Below are positions 50,654 to 62,834 of a stretch of 64,000 nucleotides of DNA, piece by piece. A program made the position numbers and the translations under genes. Positions within the stretch are counted from its first letter, which is position 1; each line of letters starts with the position of its first letter. The stretch is from Mactromeris polynyma. Taxonomy: Eukaryota; Mollusca; Bivalvia; Venerida; Mactridae. The notes under the pieces are model-generated. The model made no database searches. It had not been told where the DNA came from and saw nothing but the letters and a program-made list of their open reading frames with translations. The DNA is taken from NCBI GenBank assembly GCA_032209605.1, contig JASFXZ010000001.1:20850256-20914255 (forward strand), read 5' to 3'.

Positions 50654-51407
50654 TTTTGTTGGTTACAAAGTTACAGCGAAACGCGCCATGCAAACTTTCG
50701 TTTTTTGACTCAACTTGATTAGCGTAGTACTTACCTTTAACCGTAGAGTTCAAATGAAAACAGAACCGATGTATAAATGTGATGATCACTATCAAATTGT
50801 TCCACATAAGTATAACCCTGATACAGTTACCTTCAAGTCCAGTTTCTCGAACCTTGGTCATACTATTTCTGTAGCTAATATTGTTTGATAGTAAACAAAC
50901 ATTAATCTATTATGAGGACTGATCCTTTCGTTCATTGTCAAAACATCGGTATTCATTATTGTCTAAAACACAATTGGAAGTGATTTTAAAATCACGATCA
51001 AAAGGGGGAATGATATTGTTAAATTACTTCGAGATTTTGCGGTATCATCTGGTAAAATATTTCATAAATTTCACTATAAAAGGATCATCATATTTTGAAA
51101 AGATCGAGTTTTAATTTATTGTCCGTTAAGACGATTTGTCATGACTGCATTGTATAAGAAACTGTCACTAAAACGCAAACAATGGTCACATGTTGATTAA
51201 ATCAATTGATCAAGTATAATGTTGCTTATAATGGTATTTGAAAAATGGCAATATGGATAAAATTCACACGTCATCCCTAAACAAGAAAGATAGAGCGGTC
51301 ACCATACCTTAAAAATGCTGATCAATCGTGAATAAGCATTTATAATAATAGAATATCATTTGGTTTTAATCGAAATTTAAGCGAGTATCATATAACATAC
51401 ATTTATG
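50654..51407. other. intergenic, nothing recognised
   Basis: No supported gene or repeat. Confidence 0.4.
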
Positions 51408-51570
51408 CAGTCGGACCGCATTTTATTCGGTCACCTTCTATCCGAGTACTCGATATCATCCGAAATAAATATCAGTTCCCGATGTATCTTAAATGACGTC
51501 GAATTTAACTGGGCTATTCGAATGGGTATTTTCGGACCCGATGAATTCGAATAAACGAGGTCTGACTGTA
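51408..51570. mobile_element. MITE family C, copy 3
   Basis: CAGTCGGACCGCATTTTATT-CGG and GAATAAACGAGGTCTGACTG-TA. Confidence 0.8.
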
Positions 51571-51719
51571 AAGCATTATAAATATGACACTTCTGGTCGT
51601 TTTGGCGTCTTGGGTGAACTATACTGGTAGAAAGAGCCTAACCACCATTTTATATATGGGTACATACTGTATCTTCACTACATTAAGATAATCAATCTAA
51701 TTTACTTTGTCGATAGTTT

Positions 51720-51845
51720 AATTCATTTGATTCATGCACGTTATAGCTTACTGTAATCCAAATCAACAGATGATTTATCCAGTAGCTTTTTAGAAACTGT
51801 GTGAAATAGAACCGACGGGTTCGCACTTTCGACCAGTATATAAAT
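51720..51845 (+). repeat. dispersed repeat R, copy 3 (diverged)
   Basis: CCAGTAGCTTTTTAGAAACT and GTTCGCACTTTCGACCAGTA-TA resemble copy 2 (CTAGCACTCTCGACGAGTAT-A). Confidence 0.5.
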
Positions 51846-51984
51846 TTTCTCTGCATATTTAAATGAATTAAGAGAAAATTAATGGATTTGGTTGTGGGTG
51901 GCTGATAATCCTTGGATTTGAGGTCGACAATTTATAATAGCAAATTTCCTATGCATTGCATACTGAAAACGAAATAATTGACAT

Positions 51985-52990
51985 TTTACTTGTAGAGAGC
52001 AACATCTTCAGAGCGGCCCTTTCATGTGCAACAACCTCTCTTCGATACTAGTGTCAATTTATCAGTAAGAAGTGAACCTTTCTTGAGCAACAACCTCTCT
52101 TCGATACTAGTGTCAATTTATCACTAGGAAATAAACCTCTCTTGAACAACAACATCTCTTCGATACTAGTGTCAATTTACCAGTAGGAAGTGAACCTTTC
52201 TTGAGCAACAACCTCTCTTCGATACTAGTGTCAATTTACCAGTAGGAAGTGAACCTCTCTTGAGCAACAACCTCTCTTCGATACTAGTGTCAATTTACCA
52301 GTAGGAAGTGAACCTCTCTTAAGCAACAACCTCTCTTCGATACTAGTGTCAATTTACCAGTAGGAAGTGAACCTCTCTTGAGCAACAACCTCTCTTCGAT
52401 ACTAGTGTCAATTTACTAGTAGGAAGTGAACCTCTCTTGAGCAACAACCTCTCTTCGATACTAGTGTCAATTTACCAGTAGGAAGTGAACCTCTCTTGAG
52501 CAACAACCTCTCTTCGATACTAGTGTCAATTTACCAGTAAGAAGTGAACCTCTCTTGAGCAAAAACCTCTCTTCGATACTAGTGTCAATTTACCAGTAGG
52601 AAGTGAACCTCTCTTGAGCAACAACCTCTCTTCGATACTAGTGTCAATTTACCAGTAGGAAGTGAACCTCTCTTGAGCAACAACCTCTCTTCGATACTAG
52701 TGTCAATTTACCAGTAGGAAGTGAACCTCTCTTGAGCAACAACCTCTCTTCGATACTAGTGTCAATTTACCAGTAAGAAGTGAACCTCTCTTGAGCAAAA
52801 ACCTCTCTTCAACAACAGTGTCAATATATCAGTAGGAAGTGAACCTCTCTTCAACAACAACCTCTCTTCAACAACAGTGTCAATTTAGAAGATTTTACTT
52901 AAAATGGACCTCTCTAGAACAAACACCTCTCATTAACAGCCATACGGCGCGTCTCCAAAAGGATGTTGCTCCTTAGAAGTTGCACTGTAT
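51985..52990 (+). repeat. dispersed repeat family I, copy 4, carrying a minisatellite
   Basis: Ends: TTGTAGAGAGCAACATCTTC-AGAGCGGCCC at left; GCGTCTCCAAAAGGATGTTG-CTCC and GTTGCACTGTA at right. They match the flanks at 38955-39100 and 24.6 kb. The interior is almost all tandem repeat. Confidence 0.65.
52015..52892 (+). repeat. 59-bp minisatellite, about 15 copies
   Basis: GCAACAACCTCTCTTCGATA recurs at 52028, 52087, 52146 (with A) and on to 52795 at exactly 59 bp. Units also contain TAGTGTCAATTTACCAGTAG. The last one or two units differ (TTCAACAACAGTG in place of TTCGATACTAGTG) and match single copies elsewhere, i.e. they look ancestral. Confidence 0.97.
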
Positions 52991-53215
52991 TCACTAACCA
53001 GTCATTCAGTCACTGATTTGCTCAGAATGTATCTAATCATGTCATTTAATCGGCTTAAAATGCATCAATCAATTAGCTCTTTGATGATCATTCTACATAA
53101 TTCTAGTTTCGTTTTATTTGCTTAATACCATGCATGTAAATTGTAAAACCGTAGAAAAAATTGCTGAAATATAACAGCATAATAAGAGCAGAATAAAACA
53201 GTGTGACTGGTAGTC

Positions 53216-53521
53216 ACTGTATATGTGGATAATATCGCGTGTCAAAAATTTCGCCAATTACCAATTCCAGAGATTTCGCGTGCGTAAATGTTTGCGAATC
53301 GCCGAAATTACTTTGATCATAATATCTACACGTCGTAACAATCGATTGTATGACATGGTGTGCGTTGGATATGACTCCATGTGGTACCGACTACACGGTG
53401 TGTAGATAAAAATATACTACGGTGAATGTGGAAATTTACGCTGTGGAAAACGTTCGCGAAATTTGTGCTTTCGCGAAACTCGCAAATTTTGACATCTCGC
53501 AAACTTTACCACTTATACAGT
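53216..53521. mobile_element. MITE family N (long imperfect TIR)
   Basis: Left ACTGTATATGTGGATAATAT-CGCGTGTCAAAAATTTCGCC. Right, reversed: ACTGTATAAGTGGTAAAGTT-TGCGAGATGTCAAAATTTGCG. TIR of about 40 bp, interior rich in CGCGAAA/TTTCGCG. A 60-residue frame inside is not a gene. Confidence 0.75.
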
Positions 53522-54174
53522 AAAATCGAATGTTTTTGGCCTATCCCATGGTTCCTTGAGTTTTAATAGAGCAGAGATCACGATGGTTATGACTTAGTGC
53601 TCATTAATATGCCAATAACCCTCACCACAGGTGTTGGAAATTAAAACCCACGGGTTACGGAGGTGACAGTTTTATTAAAGTTATTTTAAAACATGTTACA
53701 GTAATAACGAACGAGATCACTGAATCCGTCAATGAAAATATAATCATAATATGTTTATTTGATATTTTACGACTCGTATGCCTGTTACTTAGCGATACAG
53801 GTAAGTGATATGAATTTTTTCTCATAGGTAACCGGAATTGCTTGTAAATGATAGCACACTGATATGATAATGATCGACATAGGAGAATATATTAATTAAG
53901 ATACAATGAGAATCTTCCTGGGAATTGTAGATATTACAAAGGATACGGATTTTGTGATCAGTTTCTCTGTAGCGTTTCCGAGATTTTCCGAGAATTTTCC
54001 CACACGCAAAATGATATAAATCGGTACTTACAACAGAAACAAGGTTTAATTAATTTATGAAAAATGATGTCTATGGTCATAAAATTTCTCACAGGAAATA
54101 TCCAGTGTCTTCTAATTACTTTGCAACAAATATCTCAATATATGACCGTACGGTTATCGAACTAGTGAACGAAA
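53522..54174. other. intergenic, nothing recognised
   Basis: No supported gene or repeat. Confidence 0.4.
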
Positions 54175-54435
54175 AAGTCCCAGGTGTGGCGATTTCAGAC
54201 TACCCCCATTTCAAGTTACCCCCAAGTAACTTAAAATCACGTTCAGATTACCGGCGGGAAGAAGGATGAAATTAATTTCAAATTGCCCCGGGGGTAACTT
54301 GAAGGTGATTTAAAACTTGAAGGTTAAGGATAAGATTTTACTTAAGATGTTTCTGTAATATTGCCCCAGATGACCGGGGTGGGTAACTTGAATATAAGGG
54401 AGTAGCTTGAACTCTTTAGACTGTTGACCAAGGTG
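54175..54435. repeat. possible degenerate inverted repeat
   Basis: GTTACCCCCAAGTAACTT, GGGGGTAACTTGAAG and GGGTGGGTAACTTGAA recur in both orientations, with CCCCGGGG nearby. Looks like a worn foldback element. Confidence 0.35.
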
Positions 54436-55404
54436 ACCGAGTTCGAAAGGATTGCACAGTGATGGTAGGATGGAATATTTCCTTGTATAATGAATATATA
54501 TTATCTAGTGTTCATCAACCTTAAATCATGAGGTCAATGAAATTAGTTCATGTTCATTTGATGAGAAACTGTTATATTTCACACATATGGACAGTGTAAA
54601 TGACCACACACATTGCCATGTCCCCTAGAGCTTCTGGGGTTACAGAGGTCACCGGGATGGTTTAATATACATGATGGGTCTTAATTATGATTTATTTATG
54701 TGTTGTCCAGCTACGTGTTTTTACAAAACAAAAAAAGGAAGAATTTTTTTTAACTGATGGTACACAGCTTATTGTTGTTGTTTGAAGACCGCATTGTAGA
54801 AATGTTACACCTGTAGCTCATTGTGATATCTTAATGAAATAAATATATTTTTATTACATGTATTATTATTTACTATTATTTATTATTATTATTACCCTCA
54901 CACTCGGAGCAAATAATTGTCTATGACGTTCTTTTTAATAGCAAGAGGTTTCGACTCAATTTAGCGCCATCAAATTCGTAATAAGCGATGAAATAATATT
55001 CTAGAGTTAGGTTGCAAACAATTTTTTTTCAGTCAGAATTATAAAATTATTTCCACCTGAAATCTGTTAAGATCTACACCATCTGAATACTTATGAATTC
55101 AGATTTTAGGATATGCATTGATTTGTGAACAAATATTTATACATTAAACACAATTTCTAATTGGTCCATTGGGTTTTATTGATCTTTTATGCAACTTCAA
55201 GAATGCAAACACCATCTTATAAATATTTTCTTCATACAACCTTTTTCTGAAAATATCAATCCACTTTGACTCTCAGTTGAATTTTACAACAAATTAGCGA
55301 CATCGGCCCTTCTTAAATTATATGTCTTAAACATGTGCAGTTAATATAAGGTATGGTCCATTCGATAAACTCAAAGTGACCAATTACGAAGTTTACTCAG
55401 TTGT
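54436..55404. other. intergenic, nothing recognised
   Basis: AT-rich with a short ATT-rich stretch near 54860-54895. Confidence 0.4.
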
Positions 55405-55695
55405 TGTTGTATATGCTTTTATTTATCGTCGCCACCGGTTTCCCACATGGGCGACGCCTCCGGAAGAATGTTAGTCATATTAGATTTTGGAGGATAGTGC
55501 ATGATACAGAAGATGCCCAGTTCCAGAAGCACCCCTGGTTCTTTTACGTGCTCGATGTAAAGCATCATACACGGGACCTCGGTTTTTAAAGTCTCGTCCG
55601 AAAGACTGTTAGTACGGTCAGTGATGGAGCGGGGAATCGAACCAGCGATCCCTGGATTACAAGTCCAGCGTTTTACCACTGGACCACTGATCCGC
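55405..55695 (-). mobile_element. tRNA-derived SINE (full length)
   Basis: Minus strand head (55695-55628): GCGGATCAGTGGTCCAGTGG-TAAAACGC, an anticodon-arm-like CTGGACTTGTAATCCAG, and GGTTCGATTCCCCGC. Then TAACAGTCTTTCGGACGAGA-CTTTAAAAACCGAGGTCCCG, a body block I recognise as widespread in marine-invertebrate SINEs, and a tail ending GTGGCGACGATAAATAAAAG. T-arm pairing is broken, so not a tRNA gene. Confidence 0.8.
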
Positions 55696-55782
55696 TACAA
55701 GTTTACTCAGTGTGTATGTGGACGTCATTTAACAAAGTGTTCAGTTAAAACTTGGAAACATTTCGACAAAAATATCAAGAAA

Positions 55783-56037
55783 AAACAAACCTTAATGATA
55801 AGACCACCTTAGGGACCCTTGAAATCCGGTCTTATTATTGAGGTGGTTATAATATTGAGGTTGAATAAATACCAAAATAGTAAAAAATGGGCTTGAAAAT
55901 TGCGTTCTTAATTTAACGGTGGTCGTAATACTGAGATTGAATAAAGAGCAAAACAGTAAAAATGGGATTGACAATAATGTTCTTAATTTTGAGGTGGTCT
56001 TTATATTGAGGTGATCTTAAAGTGAGGTTTTTCTGTA
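55783..56037 (-). mobile_element. MITE family A, copy 14 (internally duplicated)
   Basis: ACCTTAATGATAAGACCACC to TCTTAAAGTGAGGTTTTTCT-GTA. The block around GAATAAA-CAAAA(T/C)AGTAAAAATGG is present twice, giving 255 bp instead of about 165. Confidence 0.8.
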
Positions 56038-56561
56038 TCTAGAATATGTGTCAGATTGGAGATTTTGTAGAGTTCGCGCAGTCTAGACCAGTAAATCATT
56101 GGGTGAGACATTTAGTGATTTGTATTGATAGTTTCTTACCATTGGACTGATGACAGACCGTGCCCCCGTGAACATTGATAAATATATTTGAATGTATCTA
56201 TTCTAACAGAAGACGTGTGACACTAATTACTCATATTTCATTTATTGTTTAAATAATTAGCCTCGGAGCCGTCCATCACAAGCTGCATGTCATAAAATAA
56301 TTATTAATTTGATACCACGACGTGTGGATTGAGCATCACGCATTGTGCAAGGTGAGTTCGGACAAGAGGACAATGTATATATTATTTTCATTTTCCCGGT
56401 TATTTAGAAAACTAATGTATATACATATACCTGTGTGTAAAATAGTGATATCATTCCCCGCCCCAGGTGTGTGAATGTGGAACTTTGGCGTGTACGATTA
56501 ATAAAATTTACGTCCACAATTTCATCAAATACGTTTATTTGTTTTATATACAGTATACATG
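56038..56561. other. intergenic, nothing recognised
   Basis: No supported gene or repeat. Confidence 0.4.
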
Positions 56562-56844
56562 AACAGTAAAACCTCACGAAAGGACCACCTCCATATTAAG
56601 ACCACCTCAGTATTACGACCACACTTTTCAAGTCCGTTTTGACTGTTCCGCTCTTTATTCAACCTCGATATTAAAGACGATTTCTATATTTTTTTTCCTT
56701 TCATCAAAATCCTTCATTTTTTCACACTTAATAGAAAAAAGTATGAGAAAACCAAAAAATAATAGAAAAAGTGATCACCATCTCAATATTAAGACCAATT
56801 TTCAAGGGTCCCAATGGTGGTCTTATTATTGAGGTTTGACTGTA
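56562..56844 (+). mobile_element. MITE family A, copy 15 (with insert)
   Basis: ACAGTAAAACCTCACGAAAG to CTTATTATTGAGGTTTGACT-GTA. About 105-115 bp of unrelated T/A-rich sequence (about 56674-56780) interrupts the interior. Confidence 0.8.
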
Positions 56845-58904
56845 CTTATACAGTATAAAGATTTACAGAAAAGACATCCGCCGAAAGTTTCATAATTTCG
56901 GGTAGTCGCTTATTGTATCTCTTATATTTTTATTGATAATTTTCAAGAACCTTCTCACATAAAGTTTTAAATCGAACAATTAAGTTAATAAACATGTATT
57001 TTATTTTTTATTTTGTCAAGTTTTGTATCAATATCTAGATTTTGTGATGGTGTGCTTTAATATAAAATATCTTGTTTTGTGCATTACTGGTCACATTATG
57101 ATATTAAACGAAACACTTGGGTTCAAAACTTGACATTTGTATGGAAATAATAGTATGGTTCGACAGTTCCCTGAAATCTATTACAAGAACGCTGTTTTGG
57201 AAAAAATCCTAAGTAGGCCTATTTAGAAGTTAATTCCCGACGGTAATTATTTTTTACATAGTTTATACAAATTTATACAATAAGTTGTATGCAAACAAAT
57301 GACAATTTTATATATGTATATGAATGAACTGTTTTATATCGATGATATTCTTTGTACAGGTCAAAATAAAATATATATTCTGTTCTGTTATATTATTTAT
57401 AAATCTTAGACGGACCAAATGGATTTGACCTTAAATCCTGACAAGAATAAAATAGCATACACAAATAATGTCCGGAGTCTGTCAGTCTGTGTGAGGTGTG
57501 TCCAGAGTAAATATGGCGTTTTCGACATTATTACCAATAAGAGTTGTATTAATTGTCTGAAAACTCATTTACAGGGTCACTTTAAGAACTACGCACGGTT
57601 CATACTGCACACAGAACTCATCTGTGTTACAAGAAGCTGTCACGAATCATGTTAATAGTGAAGCTTGTCGGGAGATAATGTATGTATTCTGTTACGATGT
57701 CCAAACTGTAATTGTTATGACCATAACTGTTTAAATGATTGTCATATAAAATATGAACACACGACATTATAAGACAGTAATGTTCTGTATCTGCCTTCGT
57801 CGATATTTTACGATATAAAGGGTATATATTTCAAATGTGGCGTAATAAGCAAAACATGTTAGTTGTGGTCATTGGTCAGTCTTTGTGGACTGATGTGATG
57901 AAGTTATTGTGTCATTGTATTGTTTATATACGATATTATATTTGAGGACAGACGATGGGCGTTTCTTCAAAATCATTTGCATTTCTTTCATTGCACAAAG
58001 ATACTTCGAAATCGGGCGATCGAAATATTTGTATAAGTTCAGTTTCCGGACCTACATACGAGTACATACGATGTATATGTACTTTTCCATCACTGTTTCA
58101 AGACAGTGAACTATGAATATTACTCATTGTTTGCCACTGTCCAGATGTCCATGTTGGTCAATGACATGTATTTTCCCATGGCTGTGAGAACATTTCACAA
58201 AGTCGGTCCAGATCTGATACAAAAAACCGTCTGTTTTGCTCCGGAAGTAGTTAATCACGAGGGTAAATAATAAATTAATAACCGGGGTAATAAACGTCCG
58301 AATAATGGTCCAGTACATAATCAGTACAAATTACAATGGTCATCTGATGTCCACCTTTGATATATGTCAGTTGAGGTGTAAGTCCCAACTCGCCGCGCGC
58401 CATTACTGTCAAACATGTCACGTGAGCATGAGAATGTCGTCTGTCAAAGTATGAACTATATTCTTTGTACCTATACCGACAGGGTATCTTCAAAGAAAGA
58501 TCAAGTTAACGAATATTTCAAACTTGGGGTCAAACGTTGCAAGTGCAACATGTTCGGTTTGCGCATCAATTAATTTCCCATAGCACTGTGAACTGCAGCT
58601 CAAGGTGATAAATCCAATGCTTTATTTAAAGCTCATCGATCCGACCCAAAGCCGATCAAAATAAGCCTTTTGCTGACTGTCACTCTAAGGGAAGCGTAAC
58701 GATGGTAACTACGTTTTTTTGACGTTATTAAAAATATGAATGGTATTGTTTGTAAGTGTCATTTGCAGGGTCACTATATGCAGCAGAAAATAACAAGCAT
58801 TTTAATTAAGTTTGTGGAATAGAATAATAACTGGTTGTGTTTTGGAAACACTTTGGCGGCAATTATACTGAACAATGGTGCATATAAAGAATGCTGTCTT
58901 GTAA
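56845..58904. other. intergenic, nothing recognised
   Basis: About 2 kb. A 78-residue frame at 57419-57655 has several cysteines but no motif I can name; not called. Confidence 0.4.
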
Positions 58905-59240
58905 ACAACCACACTTCCGAAATCATTTGTTTCGGCGCAGTCGTACTAACATGGTTTTGCTATTTGCATATCAGTGTTGTGTAAACTTATCAAATCGTAC
59001 GTTAACCACAAAGGCAATTTTTCTTCAACCTAACAACGTGTGTAACCTTGATGCGGATTGGTTAATCTTTCGATATAGGGTACTTTACCTTTCCGAAATC
59101 CACGGTGAATTTACCGAAATCCATTTTGGATCTGGAGTGACCAGCAATCGTAACATCTCGGCATTTTTTTTATGTTGCACAACAAATATTAACCTTCAAA
59201 TTGCGCCAAACATCTTTTTTTCAAGATATTTATTTTTTGT
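58905..59240 (-). repeat. dispersed repeat family D, copy 4
   Basis: Minus-strand match to copies 1-3: the plus strand shows CATGGTTTTGCTATTTGCAT, GTAACCTTGATGCGGATTGG, GGAGTGACCAGCAATCGTAA and CCTTCAAATTGCGCC. Confidence 0.8.
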
Positions 59241-59544
59241 CTTTAAGATCTCTAGAATCATATTTTTCTAAGCATCGAGTTTCTATTGCTAAAATGAAAA
59301 GAGGCGTTTTATACGGAATGAATATGTTTAAAAAATTGAACAGCACGGCTTGAAACGTTTTCCCAATCGTTTGTTGTTTCTACTCTGTTGTTGCCAAAGC
59401 CCAGGTACATGTCGTCTGTTAGTGGATACCTTGTTGGCCACACATAACGTTGTAGTTCATGTTACTTGTTGATCATATGTGACTTTAAGTAAAGCGTCGT
59501 TTTATGTCGTAAATGTAATAATGTTCTATGAACATCGATAGATT

Positions 59545-59711
59545 TATATCGTGGTACGCTATATATCGTAGTAAGTGGTATATCGTACTACGCGGTATAT
59601 CGTAGTAAGTGGTATATTGTACTACGCGGTATATCGTAGTAAGTGGTATATCGTACTACGCGGTATATAGTAGTAAGTGGTATATCGTACTACGCGGTAT
59701 ATCGTAGTAAG
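59545..59711. repeat. 34-bp tandem repeat, about 5 copies
   Basis: GGTATATCGTACTACGCGG recurs at 59577, 59611, 59645 and 59679. Each unit holds TACTACG and its inverse CGTAGTA, so the array can fold into serial hairpins. Confidence 0.9.
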
Positions 59712-60370
59712 CGATTCGTTATAAGAGAAGATTACTATATATGTGTAATACACGTCTGTGTGTTGTGTTGGAGTATGAGTGTTACTCAGTAATATGTAAA
59801 TATTTCAGTTAATGATGAGTTTTCAGGTGTGTGCCAATTTCTGTCTTATGCAGTTGAACAAAATCATGTACACAAATTTAAATACCGATGTATTGATGAA
59901 GTTTATAAATTTGAAAAGCTAAGTTATTGCGTCAATTTCGTAAACTCGTTCAAATACTTTTTGCAACGTTAGCGCTCAATTTGGTGAAGCATTAACCAGA
60001 CACACACCATACGACAGTCGAACGAAACGGTCCGCTTGATAAATGCATGGCGTTAAACGAAATATTCTATTTATCGATATGGTTTCCGGAAACAGCGTGA
60101 GCTGATTAATACGTGACAGAGGAACCGATAAATTGCGCATTTGCATTTGTTAATGAGATACATTCACGCGATGTTTATATTTAATCCTTGACAGTTAAGT
60201 AGAATGAAAAATACACGAATGACATATAGTCCAGGATATTTTACCGATTGCTCGTCTGAACTCGGTGCGTTAAAGTTTAAATGGTACAAATGAGAATAGC
60301 TTGTGTGTTTGATGTGCAAAGTTATTCAATGAAGACAGAAACATAGACAGAAGATATACAGTCATTCATC
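59712..60370. other. intergenic, nothing recognised
   Basis: No supported gene or repeat. Confidence 0.4.
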
Positions 60371-60632
60371 AGGGACCTTATTCACAAAAAGTATGTCTGA
60401 AAATCAGACTTAGACTTTTAAATATTAAATGTTCTTTTCGCTCCTATGTTTTTGTTATGATATATATTTAAATAAAAACTGGCAAATGTGAACAGAGGGA
60501 AACAACAGTTATTCAGACAGAATTACATTTGTTTATATTTAATGAAATCAAAATGCTGGTAAATATACGTTTAGCAAATATAAAGTCTAAGTCCGAGTTT
60601 CAGACTTAAAAGTGTTTATGGATAATGCCCCC
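60371..60632. mobile_element. MITE family O (about 50-bp TIR)
   Basis: Left: AGGGACCTTATTCACAAAAA, GTCTGAAAATCAGACTTAGA-CTTT. Right, reversed: GGGGGCATTATCCATAAACA, GTCTGAAACTCGGACTTAGA-CTTT. 262 bp, non-coding. Confidence 0.75.
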
Positions 60633-60762
60633 TTGTGCATGTTTGACATTAAAGGTAGTTAGTCAAGATTTTGTGTCAAAATATACGTAGTAAACATGAG
60701 CAAATCGTTGGTGCATGTCTTCCTACAGATGTGCCATACAACACTGTATTGTTACTTTAATT

Positions 60763-60888
60763 TCATGTATCCCAAAACTCCACAAACACTTAGTCCGATA
60801 CGGGTATTTTCTATCCTGACCTATACCCGCCGAGTTGGCGCTAGCATAGGACATTTCTGTATCAGACTCGTGTGTTTTTTGCAGGTTC
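60763..60888 (+). mobile_element. foldback MITE family P, copy 2
   Basis: CATGTATCCCAAAACTCCAC, GTCCGATACGGGTATTTTCT-AT, CGCCGAGTTGGCGCTAGCAT and ATTTCTGTATCAGACTCGTG-TG. The inverse of 27705-27832. Confidence 0.75.
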
Positions 60889-61224
60889 AGATTTTTTTTA
60901 AAGGAAAGTTATAATGCAGTGGCTTAAAGATCGTTTGTATCAAGGCATGAACATGCTATTGTCTCAAAATCATTACTTTAGCATATATGATAAAATACGA
61001 CTATCTACCTTTAAACTACATTTGTATCGTAACTCAGTTTTGGTAAGAAACAATAACATTTTAGTACCAAAGTTTTACACACATATTCTAGTTTTTGATT
61101 AAGAAAGTACACTTGAAATGCAAATCAGTATAATCAACAAAGAAACAGTTTTATAACTATATATCACTCAATGTATAAACCACCAAATAAATAACAAAGA
61201 CAACTTTGAAGATAGAAGATAAAC

Positions 61225-61230
61225 TTTATT
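61225..61230 (-). terminator. possible poly(A) signal of an off-window minus-strand gene
   Basis: AATAAA on the minus strand followed by CTTCAAAGTTGTCTTTGTT. If real, 61.2-64.0 kb would be the 3'UTR of a gene beyond the right edge. Supported only by the motif and strand-biased composition. Confidence 0.2.
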
Positions 61231-61766
61231 AAACAGAACAAAAAAAAGATAACAGAGAGACAAAGATATCGGATCTAAGTTAAGCACTAGTTAACATGTT
61301 GTACAGTTGTACAAAGGTTATTAATTTGTGTTAAAATTAATGAGTTAAGACAAAAAGTCATGAAAACTGAACAAAACAAAAGAGACATCATTATTAAAAA
61401 GTGTCAGCGATCATATTGACATTGTAACAATTAGTTAGTTGTCATAGTAACAATAAACTGGTTGTCAGTCATTAATAAACAGTGACATTTTATCACACAT
61501 TTTTAGGCTTCATCTTCTTGAAATTACACCACTTTTTGTGACGTTTTCGGTACAATTTCCTGGTGCCAAATGTCAAGCAGGTACAGACGATATCAACCAT
61601 AGGGACCTAGCTGCATAGTAGGAGGATTTCCAACATATTTTTTGCCCAGTAAACATTTGAACTTTGAAGTTTTTCATACAGTGATATGTCATAACTAAGT
61701 ATATAAACAAAAAGACAGTGGATTACTAAGCTGAAAGTTATTATCGAGTGTGAGACCTCATAATTG
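61231..61766. other. non-coding, possibly 3'UTR
   Basis: AT-rich; nothing else recognised. Confidence 0.3.
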
Positions 61767-61932
61767 TACAGTAAAACCTCAATAATAAGACCACCCTTTG
61801 GACTATTGAAAACAGGTATTTTTATTCAGGTGGTCTTTAAGTATTCAGGTTGAATAAAGAGCAAAACAGTGAAAAATGTTTTTTTGAGGTGGTCTTATTT
61901 TTGAAGTGGTCTTTAAATGAGATTTTACAGTA
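61767..61932 (-). mobile_element. MITE family A, copy 16
   Basis: TACAGTAAAACCTCAATAAT to AGTGGTCTTTAAATGAGATT-TTACAGTA. Confidence 0.8.
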
Positions 61933-62554
61933 TTAAAAAAAAGAAATTTGGTCTAAAATTATAAATCTTAGTTTTGAGGCATTTCTCTTGATCATGTCTC
62001 CAATTGGTTGGTTTGGAGCACAGTCTTAAAATTGACCAATGACAAGGCTACAGTCTGAGATTCTGGTCTTCAAGCTCTGTTTTCTAGCTGTGGACATTGA
62101 CCTACCCTGGTTGAAAACATTTAAAACACTTTCCTGTATTTAGTCTAAATTTTAATGTAAAATTTAACACAAAAAATAATGTAATTGTCAAATGAAATTA
62201 TTAGCAAAACTGCAAGACATTAAAAAGTTTATTCAATAACAATGTTCACTTTATTAAGGACACTTGTGACACAGAAAATGCTAACGACAATGTCCCCATC
62301 AATACATAACATAGTTGTCTACGCATCACAAAAGTGAGGTCACGGAGCAGTGCAGGAAATGATACATTTACAAGACAGGGATTTCCACCAAATTCCCTAG
62401 GGTACCAAATAAAACACAGACATATTATAGTCTCTATCTTCTTTGTAGGTTACAAATAATGTGTGAGAATCAAGTCAAATACAAGAGAAGATAAAAAAAT
62501 ATATTAGTACATGTATTTGTTAGTAAATTTATACAAATAAATAAATGCCAGAAA

Positions 62555-62815
62555 TAAACTAGATGTGTCCATAGGATATGGATGCCCCCACAATGGGCTT
62601 TTCAAGCATTGTTGATCGGAAACCAATTTTATAAGTAAAAAAAAGGTTGTAACTCCACCAAAATCAAGCATGACCTGTATTTCATTGTCCTATGCTTATG
62701 TGCCAAATATGAATTGAATCTATCCATCCTTTCAAGAGTTATTAATCGGATACCAATTTTGCGGACAGACGGACATATAGACTGGGGGCAACACTTTATT
62801 CTTCGAATGGCGTGG
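62555..62815 (+). repeat. dispersed repeat J (clam-type)
   Basis: TAGATGTGTCCATAGGATAT-GGATGCCCCC, GCATTGTTGATCGGA, GCCAAATATGAATTGAATC, AGAGTTATTAATCGGATACC, GCGGACAGACGGACA. From memory this is a very common dispersed repeat in bivalve genomes. Single copy in this window. Confidence 0.6.
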
Positions 62816-62834
62816 GCACAAAAAAGGGTATAAA

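Noticed and set aside
55628..55695. Apparent tRNA-Thr (TGT anticodon)
   Set aside because: T-arm and acceptor pairing fail, and a typical SINE body follows; a SINE head, not a tRNA gene.
57419..57655. Cysteine-containing 78-residue frame
   Set aside because: No motif spacing that I recognise, no splice or start context; within chance for this length of sequence.
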